From Myxococcales bacterium UBA1238 (lineage in GTDB: Bacteria; Myxococcota_A; Bradymonadia; UBA7976; UBA1532), in the NCBI GenBank assembly GCA_002309015.1, contig DBWM01000015.1, positions 1 to 27,547 on the forward strand: a DNA stretch of 27,547 bases. The letters are read 5' to 3'. Positions 24,264 through 27,547 of this stretch are shown here, in pieces; position 1 is the first letter of the stretch, and each line of letters begins with the position of its first letter. The notes beneath the pieces are model-generated. The model was given only the letters and a program-made list of their open reading frames with translations. It did no database searches and had not been told where the DNA came from. The position numbers and the translations under genes are program-made.

Positions 24264-26816
24264 ATGACGCGTTTTTGGGTCGTCGCTTTAAACGCGATCG
24301 GATTTGCGGTCGTCGCGCTCTGCTCGCGGTTTTATCGCCAGGGGGATCAGGTCGCGTTCGGCATTCTGGCGCTGATCGCCTGCGGGCTTTTGGGCGGAAC
24401 CATCGAACTCTGGCGGCGGCTGAACGGTCAGGCGGCGCGCAGGCGGGGCGTAGAGGCGCTCAAACAAAACCCCCAGGGGCCCATGCCCGAAGCGCTCAAA
24501 GACTGGTCGGAAGCGGCGCTTCAAGGGCGGCCTCTTTGGTCGAAAGGCCTCGATTTTACAACGTATTTGATCGGCCTCGTGGTGCTTTTCGGCATGCTCG
24601 GCACCTTTTTGGGCCTGGTCGAAACGCTGAGCGGTGCGCGGTCGCTTTTAACCTCGAATCCCGATCTCGAGAGCCTGCGCGCGGGGCTGCTCGAACCCTT
24701 TGCGGGGCTGACTCGCGCGTTTGGAACGTCGATTGCGGGCGTCTCGGCTTCGGGGGCTCTTGGGCTTTCGGCGGTGCTCGTGCGGCGCGATGCGGATCGC
24801 GTGCGGCAGCAGTTTTTGGCGTTTGTGTCCCACGATTGGCGCGATCGCACGCCCGAAGGTCAGCAGCAAGAGGCTCTGGCGCTTTTGACGCAGTCGAGCC
24901 AGCTTTGGCCCAAGGCTGCGGAAACATTAGGAAAAGCGCTTGAAAAGATAGAGCTTCTGGGGGCAAAACTCGACGAGCGATCCGCGCAGCAAAAGGGGGC
25001 ATCCGAGGCGCTTCAGAAGGCGCTGGTCTCGCAGCTGGAGCGGGGGATCAATGAGGGCCTGCTTCAGTCGATCTCGCAGTTTGCGGATGCCATGGAGCAG
25101 CGGGCGGAGCGTTCAGCGGAGCGTACCCTCGATGTTTTAAAGCAGGGGCTGGACGAGAATGCCCAGGCGCTCACGGCCCGGATGGCGGCGTTTTCGGAGG
25201 CGTTGCAGGCCAGACTCGATGCGGGCCTGAGCGATCTCAGCGATCGACTCTGTGGCACATTGCAGCAGTCGTTTTCCTCGATGGCATCTGCATTTGCAAA
25301 CGAGGCCCAGGCGCAGACCGCAGCTTTGCAGACGTTGCCCCAAACGCTTCAAACCGAGCTTCACGCTTTGAGCCTTGGGGTGCAGTTGGAGCTTCAGTCG
25401 GCGGTTCTGGCGATGGGCGAGGCCGAAAAAGAGAGGACGGCGGCAGCCCAAAGCGAGCTTCGGACGGCGTCGGCGCAGGCGTTGCAGCAGATGGCGGCTT
25501 TTGAGGCCGAAATTCACGCCGAATGGCATCAGATCGACGAGGCGTTTCAGGCGCGGATGGCTTCAAACGAGCGGGCGCAGGCGGAGCAGAGGGCATTGGA
25601 GGATGCGGCGCAGGCAGAGCGTCACGAAGCCTTTAAGAAAGCGTTTTCTGTTGCAGAATCGGCATTTGGAGATTGCTCCGAAGCCTTGCGGGCGGTTCCG
25701 GAGCAGATTCGGATGCAGTCAGAGGCGCAACTTTTGGCGATGGGCCAAAAGATGGAGGCCTTCGATGCGGCGCTGCTTCAGGCCTCTTCCCGGGTTTCGG
25801 CGGATTTTGAAGGCGTGATGCGGGCTTCAGGCGAGGCTTCGGAGGCTTCGGCCCGGGCGGTGCAGGCGGCGGATCAGGCGGTGCTGGCGGTGGAGCGCGT
25901 CTCGATGGCCCTCGAAGGCGTGGCGCAAAAAACCGGCGCGTCCCTGGCCGAGGTTCAGGCGGCGCTGGCGGATCGATTGCAGCAGTGGGCGGCGGATCAA
26001 GTGGCGCTCTTTGAAGAAAAATCCCTTAAAGATCAACAGAGTCTGCTCTCTTTTGGGGAACGCTGGGCGAAGGCTGCAGAAGAGGGCGTCTCGCATTTGG
26101 GCGAGGCATTGGTCGCGCCTTTGAGCGAGGTGATCGCGCTTTCAAAGCAGGCGCCCGAGGCGGCATCGAAGCTGATCGAGGCGGCCTCCGCGCGCTGGGC
26201 GGATCGCGATCTGGCGGAATCCTGTGCAACTTCGCGGCTTTTGGATGCGGTCTCTGCGCTCGATGCGATGGCAAAGGCGCTCTCCTGCGGCGAAAATCAG
26301 CGGGACGAGACGCTTTCTCAGCATTTGGCGGCCTTCGACGAGGCGCAGCAAAAGGCGCTTCAGGGGTACGTTTCGGCCAATCGCGACGATCTCGAAGCGC
26401 TCCGCTCCCTTTGGGCGGAAGATCGCGAAGCGACGATGCAACTCCTGAAAAATCAAGAACAATCGGCCGAAATTGAGCAGCGCGAACGCCTGGCTCAGAT
26501 GGCGAAAACCTGGAGCGAGCAGGGGGATCGCATGGCGGACGCGCTTCAAAAATGTGCCGAGGCGGTTGCGGGGGCAGGTGAGCTGCTCGAGGGCGGTGGT
26601 GCGGAGTTTGCGGCGGTGGTCGCGCTCTTTACGGAAGCCGTCGACGCGCATCGGGAGGCAGTCGATCGCTGGATGACCCAGGCGTCCGAGCAAAGGCCTG
26701 CAGCCTCGGGAAACTCCGGCGGTTATATGGAGCAAGTCTGCGAAATGCTTGGAGAAACCGTTCAGGTACAGCGCGAGATGTTTGACGAGATCAAGACGAT
26801 GCAGGAGCGGCGCTGA
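24264..26816 (+). CDS. Stator-like membrane protein with long coiled-coil tail (DUF802 type)
   Basis: An 850-residue protein. ATG at 24264, AGAGG 6 nt upstream. Four TM segments: about residues 4-21, 29-50, 97-119 and 152-173. Helices 3 and 4 carry LFGMLGTFLGLV and RAFGTSIAGVSASG, the MotA/TolQ/ExbB-type pattern of Gly/Thr/Ser helices that form the ring of an ion-driven stator. From about residue 190 the chain is Ala/Glu/Gln/Leu-rich with almost no Pro, a long helical/coiled-coil cytoplasmic tail. The layout matches DUF802 proteins, often found next to an OmpA-family gene in Proteobacteria, and recalls ZorA of the Zorya defence system. Its stop overlaps the start of the next gene (TGATG), so the two are translated together. 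Expected to form an inner-membrane complex with that protein; the job of the tail is unknown. Confidence 0.8.
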   Translation: MTRFWVVALNAIGFAVVALCSRFYRQGDQVAFGILALIACGLLGGTIELWRRLNGQAARRRGVEALKQNPQGPMPEALKDWSEAALQGRPLWSKGLDFTTYLIGLVVLFGMLGTFLGLVETLSGARSLLTSNPDLESLRAGLLEPFAGLTRAFGTSIAGVSASGALGLSAVLVRRDADRVRQQFLAFVSHDWRDRTPEGQQQEALALLTQSSQLWPKAAETLGKALEKIELLGAKLDERSAQQKGASEALQKALVSQLERGINEGLLQSISQFADAMEQRAERSAERTLDVLKQGLDENAQALTARMAAFSEALQARLDAGLSDLSDRLCGTLQQSFSSMASAFANEAQAQTAALQTLPQTLQTELHALSLGVQLELQSAVLAMGEAEKERTAAAQSELRTASAQALQQMAAFEAEIHAEWHQIDEAFQARMASNERAQAEQRALEDAAQAERHEAFKKAFSVAESAFGDCSEALRAVPEQIRMQSEAQLLAMGQKMEAFDAALLQASSRVSADFEGVMRASGEASEASARAVQAADQAVLAVERVSMALEGVAQKTGASLAEVQAALADRLQQWAADQVALFEEKSLKDQQSLLSFGERWAKAAEEGVSHLGEALVAPLSEVIALSKQAPEAASKLIEAASARWADRDLAESCATSRLLDAVSALDAMAKALSCGENQRDETLSQHLAAFDEAQQKALQGYVSANRDDLEALRSLWAEDREATMQLLKNQEQSAEIEQRERLAQMAKTWSEQGDRMADALQKCAEAVAGAGELLEGGGAEFAAVVALFTEAVDAHREAVDRWMTQASEQRPAASGNSGGYMEQVCEMLGETVQVQREMFDEIKTMQERR

Positions 26817-27508
26817 TGGAGGATGGTGCGCAAAAGATAGAGAGTCCCGTGTGGTTCGTGTTTGGGGATTTGATGGCGGGGCTTTTGGGGCTGTTCGTGC
26901 TGCTCTTCGCGCTGGTGGTCACCTTTGAGCTCGATTTGATGGGTCGCCTGGCGTCGGAGCGGGCGGCGGTGGCGCAGGCCAAGGCGCAGATGGCGGATTC
27001 GGAGGCGCGTTACGAGGCATCGGAGCGGGCGCGCACGCGTCAGGAGGAGCGGCTTCTGGCTCTGGAGCAGGCGCTGGCTACACCATTGGCGGCGGGAGCG
27101 GTCACCCTGGAAGACGGGCGCATCGGAATCGCGGGCTCGGTGCTTTTTCAGCTATATTCCGCGGAGTTACAGCCCGAGGGCGCAAAGCTTTTATCGCAGA
27201 TTGCAGGGCCTTTGGCGCGCTTTGTGGAGGCTCAAAATGAGCTCGTGATGGTGGGCGGCTTTACGGACGATCTCCCTATTCGTGGAGAAAATCCTTTGTT
27301 TACCGATAATTGGCAGCTTTCAACCGAGCGCGCTCTGACGGTAACCCGGGCTCTGGTCGCTCGCGGGGTTCCGGCCGATCGCATCTTTGCTGCAGGGTTT
27401 GGCGCCCATCATCCCGCCGTGCCCAACCTGGACGAAGCGAGCCGCGCGCGCAACCGAAGGGTCGAAATCGTGCCGCAATCGGTTCAAAATCGGTCGGATT
27501 CCCTGTGA
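26816..27508 (+). CDS. MotB/ZorB-like OmpA-family protein
   Basis: A 230-residue protein whose ATG overlaps the preceding stop by one base; AGGAG at 26803-26807. A single N-terminal TM helix (about 12-34) carries WFVFGDLMAGLLGLF with Asp18 at the position of the proton/ion-binding Asp of MotB, TolR and ZorB. Residues 45-90 are helical and charged. Residues 100-220 form an OmpA-like peptidoglycan-binding domain: GFTDD (148-152), NWQLSTERA (165-173), GVPADRI and RNRRVEI (212-218). It would tether the preceding membrane protein to peptidoglycan, so that ion flow through the pair can drive a motion or conformational change. Family relatives: MotB, ZorB, TolR/Pal-like fusions. Confidence 0.88.
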   Translation: MEDGAQKIESPVWFVFGDLMAGLLGLFVLLFALVVTFELDLMGRLASERAAVAQAKAQMADSEARYEASERARTRQEERLLALEQALATPLAAGAVTLEDGRIGIAGSVLFQLYSAELQPEGAKLLSQIAGPLARFVEAQNELVMVGGFTDDLPIRGENPLFTDNWQLSTERALTVTRALVARGVPADRIFAAGFGAHHPAVPNLDEASRARNRRVEIVPQSVQNRSDSL

Positions 27509-27515
27509 GGCAGAG

Positions 27516-27547
27516 ATGCGAGAACGGCTGGCGGATTTGCGGCGTCT
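27516..27547 (+). CDS. Third gene of the stator-like operon (3' end outside window)
   Basis: ATG at 27516, 7 nt after the preceding stop, with GAGG 5 nt upstream. Ten residues, MRERLADLRR, are visible before the window ends. In Proteobacteria with DUF802-OmpA pairs the next gene often encodes a DUF2894 protein, whose N terminus is of a similar RLAxLRxx type. That identity is a guess from context and a short string. Confidence 0.5.
   Translation, partial: MRERLADLRR

Noticed and set aside
24288..26735. Long antisense frames across the stator gene
   Set aside because: Expected in GC-rich coding sequence; Arg/Pro/Ser-rich products without domains.
24264..27508. Calling the stator pair a Zorya defence system
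   Set aside because: No ZorC, ZorD or ZorE is visible, and DUF802-OmpA pairs occur outside Zorya.

Overview
The window looks like chromosome from a Gram-negative, surface-lipoprotein-rich, GC-rich bacterium. The mix of MopE-type CDGxDNxCDGxxDE repeats, very large Cys-rich lipoproteins, a deoxyhypusine-synthase-like/agmatinase pair and a DUF802/OmpA stator-like pair fits the old Deltaproteobacteria (Myxococcota/Bradymonadota) best. That placement is inference only. There is no rRNA, tRNA, transposase, integrase or CRISPR array in the window.

Bases 1-17878, surface proteins. A giant Cys-rich lipoprotein (1-15555, about 5,180 visible residues, 5' end outside the window) is followed 160 bp later by a second Cys-rich lipoprotein (15716-17878, 720 aa). 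The giant runs: lipobox, LamG-like domain, eight MopE-type repeats with an EF-hand loop, about 6.5 kb of alternating Cys modules, three calcium-binding-type EGF modules, then three 'LACSxC + beta-sandwich' supermodules. The third supermodule stops half-way, and the N-terminal domain of the second lipoprotein resembles the missing half. The second protein ends in five tandem 32-residue Cys repeats. Both genes look less GC-rich than the rest of the window.

Bases 17879-18265, repeat array. This spacer holds copies of a palindromic element (CTGGTGTG-GATC-CGCACCAG followed by a T run), part of it as an 83-bp tandem unit.

Bases 18266-19738. Two paralogous cytoplasmic proteins of 239 and 222 aa resemble the DUF6261 family; their function is unknown.

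Bases 19754-22125, minus strand. A VWA-domain lipoprotein of the YfbK type and a GtrA-family membrane protein.

Bases 22304-24172, plus strand. A polyamine operon: a deoxyhypusine-synthase-like enzyme followed 9 nt later by agmatinase, closed by an intrinsic terminator.

Bases 24264 to the end. A translationally coupled pair: a membrane protein with MotA/ExbB-like GTFLG and AFGTSIAG segments and a tail of more than 600 residues (DUF802 type), then a MotB-like OmpA protein with one TM helix and a conserved Asp. A third gene starts at 27516 and is cut by the window end. This is an ion-driven-stator-like envelope module, similar in design to Zorya ZorAB and MotAB but without any visible Zorya effector.
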